Source: Taenia hydatigena
Lineage: Eukaryota > Platyhelminthes > Cestoda > Cyclophyllidea > Taeniidae
DNA length: 64,000 bases
Direction of reading: 5' to 3'
NCBI GenBank assembly: GCA_036345935.2
Contig: JADWOT020001498.1
Location: forward strand, 1 to 64,000
Under the pieces are notes generated by a model. That model had not been told where the DNA came from. It saw only the letters and a program-made list of their open reading frames with translations, and made no database searches. Both the position numbers and the translations under genes were made by a program. Below, piece after piece: positions 21,701 through 34,009 of the stretch (the stretch's first letter is position 1; the number at the start of each line of letters is the position of its first letter).

Positions 21701-23940
21701 TCTCGGCTGCATTTTTACCATGTTGTTCAGTTATGTATTGGATGCTTGGTTGATAGAATAACTAAATGTAGATGCGTCACATAGCACATATGGGGCGTAA
21801 TGGGCATTTTGGAATCATCACAGTTTGCATATGCCTCGCAGTTCGTGAGCGTAGGGCTCTTGAATTATGCTAAAGCACTAGTGACCAATTCCTAAGCAGG
21901 TCGAGAAGAGAGACTGTTTTGTCGGGCAGTTTATCAAGTGAGACAGTATTTGCGCATCCGTCCGAGTTCTAAAATGTGATGAAAAGCCTTGAGCGGCGAA
22001 GAGTAAAGTAGCTGAAATGTCGCAAAGACAGATCTATACGAAGGAAGGTAGATGCATGAAATTCGGTCAGGGAAGTGGCACAGCATGTCTAAATATGGTG
22101 ATAGTAGAAAGCAGAGGGAAGAATTCGTAAAATTGAATGCACTAGTATTATCGCATTTGTTTGAGCTGAAGATAAAGACGAGGTGGAATTGCGCGACAGT
22201 GCGTTATCGACTCTAGGATAAAAGGAAGAGAGATAGCGACCACACGAGAGATACACCCATTAAAAAACTATTTATTTGTTGCCATCAGCCTAGTATTCTA
22301 GCTTGCCATAGCTGCCACTCTTGATTAAAGTCTTCTCACTGCAATGGCAGTTTACTAAGCGTGAAGGGGTGGTTCTATGATGCGTCGACACGGCGTCCAT
22401 TTAACTTGGCCATGCATTCAGAGAAACCGTCATTACTGCTCAGCTACGTTTCTGCAAGATTATTTTTCTTTGTGCTTAGTCAATGAAAAGCCAAAAATAA
22501 GTACATCGTTTTTGCATGGGCTCTTCTTATCCATAGATAGGTTCGTGGCCCCAAAAGAGTAAAAAGAGGAGAGATAATGAGGAGATGGCAGTGATATGGA
22601 GTTCATCTGCATTTACTTCTCATAGGCAACAGGTGACATGTTAGATAAATATGAAGCAGAGCGGCCGCAAATCCTGATTTCTCATTTAGGCTGTCAAAGC
22701 ATTGTTTAGCCAAGCATCTGCCGCTGAATTTCCTTAGGTAAACTTGCATTGCAAATTGCTTTAATCAAGTTTTCTATACTCAACTTTTTTAGATATACCG
22801 AGGTTTCTACACAGATAATTAGAGTGGCTTAGGAGTGATGCCTTTACAAGAGAGAAGACTATAACTGGTGATTGCAATGGCTATTTATAAGGATTCCACT
22901 GAAAAAAAAACAGAGTTTGCGAGGATAGTGGAAGTGCAAAAGAATGGGACGAACATCAGAAGGTGTTGTATGAGAAGCATGCCTTTTGCCATTATCATTG
23001 ACTTCACCGTTGACACCTGTGGGAATGAAGCAGCGGCACATGTAGCAAGTGGCGTGGCATTCTGTCAATTGAGAATGGAAGACTTCACGTGTCTATGGTT
23101 TTGCCGATTAAGTGGGTGGAGTTGGTCAGCCCTTAAAGTCGTGTATCACACCGCACCTCCGAGAGAACAAGTATTACTCCTCATGAGACCATGCTGTTTA
23201 AGCAAAAACATTTGGAATAGCGTGACACGGCGCTTACTCTCACTTTCACAGGCGTGGTGACTCTGTAGTTGATGTATTTGAGGACACAGCGATATGAGGT
23301 CATTCGCGTCTGTGTCGTTGCAAACATTCATTGCGCCAATAACCAGGATCGGCTCGTGTGTTACCAGCATCCCCTTGCATTGCATGACCTTAGGAGCCCT
23401 TTCTCGGCCGACATTGTTTGATTAGTTGATAAAATCATGCGCGTTAATGGGCAGTCGTGAGCGGAGGCACCCTCAACCATTACTCTGTTATACCATTACA
23501 AAGTCTGCACAGCTCCGATTGAATTCAATCTCCATGGACCTTCACATGTAGAGGACTTAACAACGTACAACACGCAACAGACCTATAGCATTCCTATAAC
23601 CAATGAAGAATTTCATCCTGCTAACTCAGATTCGTCAAATCATCCAGGGCTGTATTTTGTGGTAAGCTACAATTGGCAAGAAAACCTGAGTAAATAAAAG
23701 TCAGAGAGTGAACGTGGGAATGCTGGGTACGACTCTCAATGCGGCTTATGTTCACCAGCCAAACGCTAGGCTAGGTGTAATGCCTGCGCTTTGTTGCATT
23801 TAAAACACAACCATGCTGACTAAATTTGCGATTTGAAGACCTTGGTATAATTGGATGTTTCAAGTCGGAGTCTGCAATTTTATAGTTAATGTGAAATCAA
23901 ACAGTGTCTTAGTGCAAGTCCTGTAGTTAGCTAATTCACT
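15790..23940. other. Long stretch without a recognised gene
   Basis: I see no supportable gene in these 8 kb. The longest frames are 156 codons at 18751-19221 (minus), 130 codons at 22868-23260 (plus) and 114 codons at 19722-20066 (plus). None has a recognisable domain, biased composition, splice boundaries or a second copy in the window, and their lengths fit chance in 8 kb of this composition. The part to about 16560 may be decayed tandem-array sequence. Confidence 0.5.
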
Positions 23941-23984
23941 TCGACAAACCTTAGGTTTAATAAAACCGATAACTTATTTGCGAA

Positions 23985-24900
23985 ATGAACATAATTGTCC
24001 CCACGACCCATCTGCTTCCTTTGTTTTGATGACATAAAAGCAGCCCAAGGGTTCTGCGATATACTAAGTAAATTTGACAATGCCCAAACAGATCGGCTGA
24101 ACGATTTTAATATGAGTAATGAGATGCTGGAGTGATGTGACAACGTGGCAGATATGGACCAAAATTAAGCTGATTTTACCCCTTAGTCCGAACACTCGCC
24201 TACATTGGTGTATATGCATTTATTTGCCTAGATATAAATGGAAATTAAAAATTTTACCTTAAAATGGAAAGAAGCCTGCCATTTTTATTACAAAACATGA
24301 GCTTTTGGCCTAAGTTGACGTTTCTAAACATCATAGAGTGCATTGCGCATTTGTAGAAAACCATTTTGGTAAAGTGCTTATCGAGTTGGACGAGATATTG
24401 CAACAGAAATTACAGTGCCTACAGTGGCTCCAGAGCAGATGATCAGCAGTCGCACATTTAACCATAGCTTTGAGCAACAGAAACCCGAGTCAGAGTTTGC
24501 CATATTTTACTTCCCTCTTCGTAGTCCTCCACATGATGAATAACCTCTGAATTATCTTTCCTTAGTGCAGGATGAGAAGCTGCTTGCCAATAGACTTGTA
24601 AAATACTAGGCATTTTGGAGGGCAAAAATTTTTTGCACTCTCTAAAGTATGGACGTGATTCGAAGGAGCAACAAGCTGCCTTTTCTGAGTCACTTACAAT
24701 CTAGTTTTCATTATAGATGGGATCAGTCTTACTAACAGCTCTTTACCGTTATTCTTTTTTGAATTTACTCATGCACTGCATGTTAAGTGAATGCGATATG
24801 CTGGATAGATTTGCCTCCTGGTGGCTAAGGGCGGGTTCAAACATACCACAGATTAAATCGAATGTAATGGTTGCGTGCAGAAAAACTACTAAATATTAGG
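23985..24900 (+). pseudogene. Gene X relic, copy P (unidentified multi-exon gene)
   Basis: Three exon-like blocks align in order with 62376-63130. Block 1 (to about 24136) reads IKAAQGFCDILSKFDNAQT after a one-base frame disturbance. Block 2 starts after TTTGCCTAG at 24231; from about 24330 it reads SKHHRVHCAFVENHFGK and CLQWLQSR up to TGA at 24440-24442, then continues in the same frame with VAHLTIALS and QSLPYFT. Block 3 starts after CATTATAG at 24717 (GSVLLTAL). The other copy shares these acceptors, the reading frames and even the TGA. Block 2 carries an extra stretch of about 65 bases with stops relative to the other copy. I do not recognise the family. Conserved frames argue it was coding; the disruptions argue this copy is dead. 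Confidence 0.5.
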
Positions 24901-27315
24901 AAGGAGCGTCTATTAAAATATCAAGGAGCGGTTAATAGGTACTTTATATAAGGGCGCTACGGATGGGCAAAACAAGAGCACTCACAGCCTGAGTGGAATC
25001 TTTCGAAGGAAATTGAATCCAATCTTCTCGCCAAAGACGCAATGAATGAGATGTACATCGGGAGTTTTACAGGTTGTAACTCAGTAAGCCACAACTTCAT
25101 AGCGCTGAGATCTTGATTGTATCATTTGCAGAATTTTATGAAGCTTTTATTTACATCAATCTGCCTAAATCGAAGCCAGCAGTCTAATCTTCTCAGGTGT
25201 CAACTAACCTACTAAAGGTGTGGGCTAGCAGTCACGACTACAATGAAAGCGATAAGGGGCAAGGCAATCCTAACCCTATCACCCTAATCACACTGGGATG
25301 AGAACTAAGTGCTCCTACTAATTGTGTCTGAGACAATTACTTAGCAATATTATTGCCTGAAATTTCATAGCATTTAACTGCAAACATTGAAATAGCTGGT
25401 TTATTTCAATATTCGAAGTAAAATTAAGAATTAGAATTTTATTCTTATAACCCTTGTGCCGCGTACCGTAAAATGTTCAAGATGATAATGCTTTTCTTCA
25501 CTATAGTGTGTCTTTACCGAAGTCCTACGGCTGTAAGTGCTTTAAACCGCACTTGAGGTCTGAGTGTAAAATACTATCTCACTCCTTGACATGTGCCAAT
25601 GTCTTCGTGTAATATGGTAATTGCAGCTTCTTGATCTTTACAGCCTAAAGCATTTAGTTTTATCAATCTTACTTGCTCAAAGAAAGCCTGATAAAGTAGA
25701 AGTAACGCTTAAATGATAATGGATCATTTGCATAAATGTGTAGGATTTGAACTATGCCTAAGGAAAGGCAAACATCGATTTAAATACGGGCACTGGCATC
25801 ACAATTCAGGTTGCCGAATCAGCCCCTATTACAAGTATCACTCAGAAAGAATTTGCCAGTGCAAGAGCTAAACACCAAAAATATGAAACATCTAAGGCTT
25901 TTAACTGTCAGCGCCACAATTTTGCACTGCTCCCCTCCCAATTAGGCGCACGGGGCCAATATAAATGTGCAAAGCGATTTTCTGTTCCACGGCTTCTAGT
26001 TTTTCATAACCCTGATTTAAGTGTTTGGCTTCTCCGTCTATTCTATTCATACACTGCATTTCACCTAGCTCGTTTCTCGGCTGCTGATTTCGTTCCACAA
26101 TTATTCTCGTGGTCAGCAATTACCCCTAATTCCTCCGTTCGCTTCTCTATCCAACTTGCCATCTTTCTCTTCTGCATGCTTATTCATGACTATCGAGCAC
26201 CAGTACGCGTAATCCAACGCTATTTTGTGCTTCCTTACCAAAATAAATAATTGAAATGCCTTCAGGGACAGCACAAGACAAATATGACTGTCATATTCAA
26301 AACAACTGCTGTAACTTCTCTTAAGGGCTCTCTTACATGGTGAAGAGTTCTCTAATGACCTCTTTCCATCAACAAACCATGTATTTACTACTTTGAAAGA
26401 TTTTTCTGTTTCATCCCCACAACTCTTAATTGTAAAACTAAAGATGACGGCAAGTATTTGACAGCAAACAGAAATAGCGCAATTCGTGTATTAATCAAAA
26501 TGCCTGATAATTTCCTTGCGGAAAGATTCCCTTTGCTAAAGGACAAATGCCTAATTTCGTTTTAATATGCAACTGCTTTTACTTCTAAATTAAATCTTAT
26601 CAAACTAGCAGCTCTTTCCTGTATACCACTTGCAATCTAAATGCAGCTGTGAATATACCAACATCTGCAGCGTCTACGCTTTGTTCACTCCACCGTCACT
26701 CAATTTTCGGCTCCTTCCTCTAGTCTCTTAGGTTTTAATGTAAAGAATTCTAAAGCACCAACAAGGTTTGAGGTAGAAGATGACAGCAAATGAGTGATCC
26801 TCTTTTACGTTGAACACGCTTATTCTAATAGCACATAGCGAATTATACATCCGCAGGGGTGAGTTGGAGCATCTTGTCGGTGGTCCTGTATCACAGGTAA
26901 ACAAACGCATGATTATCACGATTGTTTTACGCTATAATCCATTTAAAAATTGGTTACATGTAAAACTGCCATCTGACCTGGTGCGACGCACAACGTTTGC
27001 CTTATTATCTCAACAAATAATCCTCAGCTAATTGTGCACAGGCAGAGCCTTGCTCATCAGTGCTTCCTTGGTTCCATTTCAGCAGAACAACTACAATCTC
27101 TACTCATTGGATGCCCTTACCCTATGAGGTCAACATTCGTAGCGCAAAAGCGTGAAAATGACATAAGACATGCAGAAGACTTACAAGTTTTGCTGGCGTG
27201 ATAGTCCATTGCCTCATTCTACCCAAAAAAAACATCGTGCACTCTGCAAATTGGAATAGACCGCGGCGAAACCATAACCACACTAACTGCGCCTGACGGA
27301 CGAGAAAATACTTAC
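24901..27315. other. No recognised gene
   Basis: Nothing supportable. Frames up to 73 codons on both strands, no domain resemblance. Pyrimidine-rich plus-strand stretches near 26000-26200 and 26680-26740. Confidence 0.55.
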
Positions 27316-27420
27316 ATAAATGACGTAAACGCAAATGTTCTTGCATTTCCTCCAACGTCAGATATCCTGCGTTACATTCTGTGCAGCAAAGACACATTTC
27401 AGAATCCGCCGTTTTTTGAG
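27316..27420 (-). pseudogene. C2H2 zinc-finger exon, unit 0, exon C
   Basis: A 105-base exon between acceptor GCTTCAG and donor GTAAGTATT, phase 1 at both ends. It reads TADSEMCLCCTECNAGYL and, after LTLEEM, QEHLRLRHL. The finger is C-x2-C-x12-H-x4-H: cysteines in CTEC, histidines in EHLRLRH. The equivalent exon of unit 2 (58451-58555) is also exactly 105 bases with the same phase and shares TADSE, CTEC, AG and RH. This exon is itself intact. It is called a pseudogene because the neighbouring exon B is frameshifted and no exon A lies at the expected place. It could still be a live exon of a gene I cannot complete. Confidence 0.55.
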
Positions 27421-27704
27421 CTGAAGCAAGGTACAATAAGGTATGGAGTCGTGGGTTTTTTCACGAAAAATATTAAGACCATTACAGAAAGGCAGAGCAC
27501 ACCAGATATAATTAGAATTAGACAGACACAAACTCATTCATGTGGGCTGCAATAAAGTGGCTGCTGTATTCCTCAAATTGAGTGTATGGTTCAGAGTCAC
27601 ACAGCACGTCTTGTGATTTGAGGCTATTTTTAAGTTTAAAAGAAGGAGTTTTTGCAAAAGGACATTAGACAAGAATAAAAGAGAGGTTTCGCAGACGTCT
27701 TTGC

Positions 27705-27778
27705 CTTTTGACGCTGTAAGATCGTTGCAATGGTTCTGTGCTTCAGTGGGCAAACTGGACAATGTACATCTAAGTCAG
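27705..27778 (-). pseudogene. C2H2-like exon, unit 0, exon B (decayed)
   Basis: After acceptor CACATTTTAG the frame reads LDVHCPVCPLK and ends LQRQK at a position where the two other copies have a GT donor and this one has GCAAAG. Length is 74 bases against 75 in the other copies, so it has lost one base, and the first histidine of HQRG is missing. The following intron keeps TTTTAAGTTTAAAAGAAGG on the plus strand, also present in diverged form near 58750, so intron and exon were duplicated together. Confidence 0.45.
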
Positions 27779-27902
27779 CTAAAATGTGAAATATGCAAAA
27801 TACGGTGCTAAAATTGTGCTGGTAGCTAGTGAGATGGGATTTCAAGGTCTCTCTTATGACTGACTTAGTTTGGGTGAGTCAATGCTATCTTATGGTATTT
27901 AG

Positions 27903-29059
27903 GCATATCTCTTATCTCTGATGCTTGTAACTCCTACAAGGGGATAAGGTACATCCATAGCACAAGCCTCGAAGCTCACGGAAGACTCAAATCAGCCAAT
28001 TGCGTTATTAATTGCCGATACGTCTTAAAAATCACCGACTTTGGCATTTTCGCAATCTAAAACTTGACAGACAGTTGTCCTTTAACCAACTCCGAAGGTT
28101 TGCTGCATTTATTGCCCTCTAAAATTGCTTCTCATCCATAGAAAAATTGTGGACAGCGTCTGGGCTACTGTGTGATGAGACCTTGGCGTTAGTTGGAACC
28201 AGGCCAGGCGATGTCCATGCATTCGGCATATTAATGCACGAAGTCTTCTATCAGACGAAACCATATGGAATAGAAAATGTTTCAGTGGAAGAGATTATGG
28301 AACGCATCAGGAGCAAAGAAAAACCTCCCTTTTGGCCTCGAGTGAGTATTTCTTTGCACTCCAGGATATCGCCTTGAGTCTATCAGAGCCTTCACAGGAG
28401 GATTTTAGATGTATTTAGAGACTCCGTGCTGTTCATATATGGTGTAGTGAAGGCACGGGTTAAGACTATCACGATCATTGTCGAGGCGGCTATGTCAACC
28501 AGGGTATTTCTAAGGAAATTACTAATATTTGCCTCATTTGACATCTGAATTGCCAATGTGGCGTGGAATTGTCACAGAAACCGTGAAAGAAATAGCCTGC
28601 TGCTACAGAAGTGTATTATCGAAGGTCTAAAGGGAGTTGCGGGACCTTGCGTTACATCACGTCCTTTTTTGGTGACAAAGCACCCATCAACCACCTCTCG
28701 ATTTTCCATCCTAGCTTCATAAAATGGGTGTCCCACCAACTTATAGAGACATTGCTGAGTGAACATGGTCGGATAATCCTGGACTAAGACTAACATTCAA
28801 GGAGCTGAATGAAGAGATTCAACGAATTACCAGCGAGAAGTAGGCTTGCGATCGGATTTGATCCTCTCCTCAATCCCGCAATAAAACATCCATTGTAGAG
28901 CACGGGTTCAAAATGATGGAGAACTACTCGAGTCGGTTGGAAGAAGAGGTGAAAATTCGAATGGATGAAGTAGAGAAGGAGAAGAGGAAAAAAGAACTTT
29001 CCATCTGTCGTTTACTTCCTCCGCGAGTTTTCTGGCACATGATTCCTAGCCGGCAGTAG
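27903..29059 (+). pseudogene. Receptor guanylate cyclase pseudogene (kinase-homology domain and dimerisation helix)
   Basis: Three blocks follow the order of a membrane guanylate cyclase. Block 1, after an acceptor at 27901-27902, reads KGIRYIH, HGRLKSANC, VLKITDFG, then a TAA at 28058. Block 2 (28142-28341, clean AG and GT) reads KLWTASGLL, GTRPGDVHAFGILMHEV, EEIMERIR, KPPFWPR; the family has LWTAPELL and GDVYSF. Block 3, from about 28715, reads WSDNPGLRLTFKEL, then SIVEHGFKMMENYSSRLEEE and LLPPRVF, the linker preceding the catalytic domain. In-frame TGA and TAG stops at about 28768, 28841 and 28859 and a TAG at 29057 break block 3; the APE motif is degraded to ASG. No cyclase catalytic domain follows. 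These proteins make cGMP in response to ligand; this copy cannot. It lies antisense between zinc-finger units 0 and 1. Confidence 0.8.
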
Positions 29060-29477
29060 TGACTGTTAGGATTAAATATTTTGGCTTTGAAGTGGTGTAC
29101 AGCCACGCAAAACAAAACAAAATTAAAACTACTCTGCTTCTCCTACTTGCCTTGATGGCATTGCCTAAATCTTGATTTGCTAAGTAAGCAGGATTGCACT
29201 AAGGTTAAAGAAATGCGAGCTGTGAATCAGTCGTTTGTTCTGTTCCAATAGGATAGCGTTCCATTATGTAGAGCAAATAGTTGGCCGAGGTGACAGGGTC
29301 TTACGCTCCGTCTCTTTGCTCATTAATCTAACCAACACCTGCGTCTCTCTCGCTGAAGCACTAGCACAGACCGAACAGAAGTACCCCAAGTGCTAGCCAA
29401 TTGACGCCAAGTCTGCCAATTGTAGGCGGAGACGATAGAAAACTCCTGCATGGTGACTTCAGGATTGCCGGTCCGCA

Positions 29478-29569
29478 ATGGACGATGTCACGCAGCTGAG
29501 TTTGCTACGAGGTAGGTAGGTAGCATTCCATGCAGTAAAGGCGTACCTCTGAATTCTCCATTCGCATAA
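29478..29569 (-). pseudogene. C2H2 zinc-finger exon, unit 1, exon C (broken)
   Basis: After acceptor CACACTGCAG the frame reads NSEVRLYCMECY, matching DSEIRFYCTECF of unit 2, then hits TAG and loses the two histidines and the donor. A GGTAGGTAGGTAG slippage tract (plus strand 29511-29523) sits at the break. Unit 1 therefore has good exons A and B and a dead exon C. Confidence 0.5.
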
Positions 29570-29846
29570 CTGCAGTGTGGCAAAGCAAAATAATTTTGGA
29601 AAGAGTTAACATGAAATGCTAGTGCTATAGCTAAGGAGCTGAAGGTGAATGGACTCTAACTCACAAATATGCGAGTCGATGAAATGGCGGATGAGCAAAT
29701 CAGAGTCTTCGAAGTGAGTTCGGCAACAGAAGCACACGTTGTGTTCCCGAGCTAATTTTGAGGTTTAAAAGAATGCACTCGTATTAATTTTAGCAAGCAT
29801 ACTGACTGAATGGAAAAGATAATGGTGAATTTGTAAGTTTTCTTAC

Positions 29847-29921
29847 CTCGCTGATGACGTAGGAGCATTCCGAGGGATTCGTAACACCTTGCGCAATTCG
29901 GACACTTAAAAATCAACCTTA
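29847..29921 (-). CDS. C2H2 zinc-finger exon, unit 1, exon B
   Basis: A 75-base exon between acceptor GCATTTTAG and donor GTAAGAAAA, phase 1 at both ends. It reads FKCPNCARCYESLGMLLRHQ then RG at the donor. The C-x2-C pair is CPNC and the first histidine is in RHQRG; the second histidine would come from the next exon or is absent. Unit 2 exon B (58822-58896) is also 75 bases with the same phase, reading LQCPTC and WHQRG. Intact as an exon, but its downstream partner exon C is broken, so the gene as a whole is probably dead. Confidence 0.55.
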
Positions 29922-30196
29922 CTAAAATGCATGAAACATTTAAAATGAGATGCTAAACCTGTGCTGCGATTTGCCTAATTTAACCGCCTTTTACACAGGT
30001 CTTCATCTTTTGCATTAATGCAGGCATTGTCCCACCCTGTACAAATCAACTCTTCATGGCCTAACTCCACACCTCTATGCATTAAAACACATACTTCTCC
30101 ATAAATTCATGTTTTTGATAATGTATGCGTTCATGTTCAAGGCATATAAGGTGCTGTTGCATGGAAGGGTTAAATTCAAAAGCATAGTGTTCCTAC

Positions 30197-30290
30197 AGTG
30201 GTGCACACGGTCGAAGTGTGCAAATAATAAGATGGCGTTTCTAAATTGCGCTAGGCACAGTCCACAGATGCAGATATTCATTTCGGTCAT
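30197..30290 (-). CDS. C2H2 zinc-finger exon, unit 1, exon A
   Basis: Minus-strand frame reading CGLCLAQFRNAI and AHFDRVHH up to a GTAGGA donor in phase 1. Cysteines CGLC and histidines in HFDRVHH give a full C2H2 finger. Unit 2 exon A (59156-59260) has the same donor position, with ASFRN and HLIRVHH. The 5' boundary is not clear; I start at the first ATG of the frame (30290). Exons A and B are about 275 bases apart here and 260 in unit 2. Confidence 0.5.
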
Positions 30291-30329
30291 GAGAAGGGTG
30301 AGTTGTACGAGAATCTGTGACGGAGCATG

Positions 30330-32334
30330 AAGCGAATGTGATTAATAAGCAGGTAGACCTTCTGGATCAGTCCTCAACCAGACGTCCGATTACATCGCAC
30401 GACAGTGAAGATGGTACGTATTGGAGCTCGAACCGTTCGCTGCACTACAGTGATGCTGCCACTGTCGTGGTGGTCCTTAAAATATTTGTGAAACCTAGAA
30501 GCCAGGTGAAGGATAGTTGCTCCTTCTTATCACTTAAAGAGTAGTAGTTTTAACATTTAAAAACGCGCAGTTTTGCACGACTTTATTTGACAGCCTTTAA
30601 GAATTGCTGCGCTGGCCTTTAAATTTCATTTAAATTATGCATAATTTCTTCGGTGCATAATTTAGTCAGGCTGCGTGGAAACACCAGCTTTATTGCTTTG
30701 ATATCGTTTGATGTTTAACTTAAGACTTCCTATTTCCACCTTTGCATTGTTGTGCCATGGTTGTATCTTTTTGAGTTTATTGTTTCCAAATTTCACTAGC
30801 TACCTAAATGACGGCTCTCGATTGTCGTTGCTGTATAGCAGCTGTTTCACTGATCCTAGTAATAGAAGATTTAGAAGACTGGTTTCAAAAAAGGACTGAT
30901 TTCCTACCATTCAGCTAGTTGGTCTTTATTTGATGTCTTTGCTTCGACTAAAGTTAAATGTATTGTCGAATCCCTTTGTAATCGAGATTCTTTAAGAACG
31001 CCTATGGTAGCAGTGTTTATCAATGCCTGATAAACTAGAAAGTCGCCTTGGCGTTTTGAAATTTAGGTTGTTCCTAGCAGGCAGAGAGGTGCTCATCGGT
31101 CGCTGTTCGACTGCACACGCAATGAAGTAAGTTCTCATAAATGCGCGGTTCATTAGGCAAGCTTTCTAGCCGAAATAAACTCTCAGAGAGGAATTCAAGA
31201 TTAAGTTTCTGGTAGAATGGATTATTACTTGACTGCTGGTCTTGTATCGCAAATTAACTTTCAAGCCAATCAACAATATTATCGCCATAACTCGGATGCG
31301 TTTATTAGGTTGCTGGATTCAAATCTGCTTTACTAGTTTCCTTTAACTAGCGTTGTCACCTTACCGCCTCTGAGCAATAACAGTGGGAACTGACTTTGTT
31401 AACTGCGCTCTTAATAATTGAGCATGAAGATGCCATTCGCTGAGGCAACTCATTTACCCAGGCATAGAAATGGACTCCACTGGCAAAACTGCTTATCCTC
31501 AATTTTAGCACACATCATGGTGAGGACATGCTGCATATGGGAAGAAGAGAGCGGAACTATACCTCTGGAGTGAATCCACATGCTGAACAGAAGTGGGCCG
31601 GAGCTGTTAAGATGGACTTATTCAAATGTCGTAAAATGAAATAATTGATACTCAATGATTTGTGCAAAACTGTGCAGCGCCATGAATAGAATCCGGTGGT
31701 GTTGCCACAGGTTTCACAATAGTTGTATCTGTACATTTGAACATAGGCAAAAGGGATGAACAAGTAATCTATTTGTAGCACCAATGAGGGTGTGTAGTTC
31801 ACTTGATGTGAACTGAAACAGCAGCCAAAGCTGGTGCAAAATAGGTGATGCGGTACTAACCTACTTAATACTGCTCCGTGGTGGCAGTAGTCTAAGTTAC
31901 GCTTTGACCGAAAATAAAGGCAGGCTGCTGTGTTTTACTCTTGCATTTCTAAGCAACTCCTACCACTCCGTGTTATCAAAGTGCTGTGAGACAAAAGTGA
32001 CCGCTGCTACCAGAGTACTAAGGACAGTGTTGAACATATGTTTATGGCATCGTCATCTTAAGTTGAAAACTATTTAATGCTTCCAATACTTAATGATGCA
32101 TACGTTTATAAATAAATTCGTGATCGAGTGATGAATAAACTGAAGTAAGCCTTACATGATTCTATCCACAAACAAATCAACCTGAAGCAGACACATAAAT
32201 TTTCTATCCGTTGAGCAGAGCTGTATAACAAGCATTAGGTTCTCAGCAAATTCCACAATAGCGTACGAGATGGCAAATGCATTTAAAACTTACTGAGCAA
32301 TCCCAACATGCCAATTCGCTATTGTAGGTTGTAG
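30330..32334. other. No recognised gene
   Basis: Nothing supportable. A minus-strand frame at 31557-31802 contains YCETCG and FCSACG, but the spacing does not form a zinc finger and it has no splice context. A plus-strand frame at 30317-30544 is unremarkable. Confidence 0.5.
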
Positions 32335-32520
32335 TGGTGCTTCCACCTACCAGCCATGTGCCACCATCAATCCCGAAACGGTGCCCTGCTGTGGCCTCTT
32401 TCGGAGGTCCAATCGCTGTACTAGACGACTTTTACAAGCCCGAGAACTATGTCCCTGATAATGCAGCTCAACGCATTCTCCAAATCCTCCTTTCATTTGG
32501 ATTTCGCCATACATGTCTTA
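32335..32520 (+). CDS. Exon-like open frame, unidentified
   Basis: After an acceptor-like TATTGTAG (32322-32329) the plus frame is open and compositionally protein-like: PKRCPAVASFGGPIAVLDD, then YKPENYVPDNAAQRILQILL. No stop until 32564. I do not recognise the family. It may belong with the ankyrin-like exon 1.1 kb downstream on the same strand, but that is inference. No clear donor. Confidence 0.25.
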
Positions 32521-33592
32521 CGATACATCATGGCAACAAGAGCCACGGTTCGCTGTCGACTTGACTCAGAATCATGATTTTGCATAAGTGGAGTTTTCGC
32601 TACGTAAAGTATCAAGCACTATCCTCATCTACGCAAGTAAGAAGTCGTTCACACTCTAACGTTGAAGTTTTGATTCTTTGATCACATGTCATCATGCTAT
32701 ACTTTTAGATGCTCAGCCATCTATGCCCAGCATTCTCTTCATCACAGCACAGCTGCTAATTTAGGAGAGTAATTACTTCTTGCGTTGTTATAATGCATCA
32801 CCGAGGAATAGGGACCATAACTCAGCCCAGGGAGTGGCCGGTTTTTTCATAAATGTCGTCTGCCTACCAGCCTGCACATCATGTTGCAAGATTCAAGCAA
32901 ATACAAAGGGGAAGAAACCCAAGCATGTGAGTCCTTTAGACCTGCACTATTATGGTTGCCAAACTATACCCAGGCAAATCAGAAAACTTATTAAATACAT
33001 AAACAAAAGTGGGCACACAATTTGTCACAACACACTTATAAATTGATTTTTGATCAATATTGCAATTTGAATGGCTTTTATATCGGTAAACTTTCACAAA
33101 TAAATATGGTTGTTGCAGTTCTCTGTCCTGGCTTTACAGAAAAAATCACTAAAGTGTTTTAAATGCACTTTTTTACATTGCTACAGGTGCATCTTTATTC
33201 TTGTTATGTGATCTAAAGCACTAGTAGCAAAATGCTGTGCATTTTGCGGCTCACTTGAACTGATCACCTGTTCTAAGCATGGCAATGGTCAGTGATACTG
33301 GTCATGGAAGGCATACTGAATGTACTACTCAATTGGCCTGAAAATTCCAAAGACCAGAGAGAAGAAAATTAGGTGGGGAAGTAATGTTGTGATTTGTAAC
33401 GTACTCAAGCTAAAAGGCCACTCAAGTCACTCCATACACACTTGCTGTGCGTCCTAGTGCTACGATACAAAAGTTAATATGCACTAATTTTCGTGGTTTT
33501 TTTTGCATGCAGCAGCAAAACTTGCATGCATTTTCTTTACACAAAGTGTGTCAAATAATTAGTTTGACATTTTTCTATACATTTAACAATAG

Positions 33593-33723
33593 CATAATTT
33601 CCTGGAAAAATCATGAAAAGACAAGTAGAGCAGCTGCAAATCATGTGGAGTTAGAAGGGATGGCGTTGTTAAGGGCCGCTTACGGCAGCGATGAAGATGC
33701 TATTCGCCGACTGCTACAATTAG
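33593..33723 (+). CDS. Ankyrin-like exon
   Basis: After AACAATAG the frame is open and includes ELEGMALLRAAYGSDEDAI followed by RRLLQLG at a GTGTAT donor. The pattern LLRAA..GSxxAIRRLLxLG fits the first helix pair of an ankyrin repeat. The exon sits inside a longer open frame (33447-33821). Ankyrin repeats mediate protein-protein contacts; nothing here shows which protein this was. Confidence 0.35.
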
Positions 33724-34009
33724 GTGTATGCTGCATAATTTGTTCATTTCGATTCAACGGCTTGCCTACTGAAGCCAATAGTAGCCTATGGCGCTATAAC
33801 TCCGATTTCGACTCCCCTTAATCTAACAGGTAAATTAGTGCGATACTAGAAAGTTGTGATTAATGAGACGGAGAGGTTGAACGCATACCATGTGCTTTTG
33901 CGTCCTGCTAAGGAGAGCTGCGTCCTAAAAGGCTGATTTCAGTGCTCGAAAACTTAAACCGCAGACAACACTGGGCGCAAAGAGGGTACAAACAGCCGTA
34001 ATGATGGCC

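Noticed and set aside
22868..23260. 130-codon plus-strand frame just upstream of gene X copy P
   Set aside because: No counterpart upstream of gene X copy Q at 62 kb and no motif, so not part of that gene on present evidence.
31557..31802. Minus frame with two C-x2-C pairs (YCETCG, FCSACG), zinc-finger-like at first sight
   Set aside because: The pairs are far apart, no correctly spaced histidines follow, and it does not align with the zinc-finger exons of the window.
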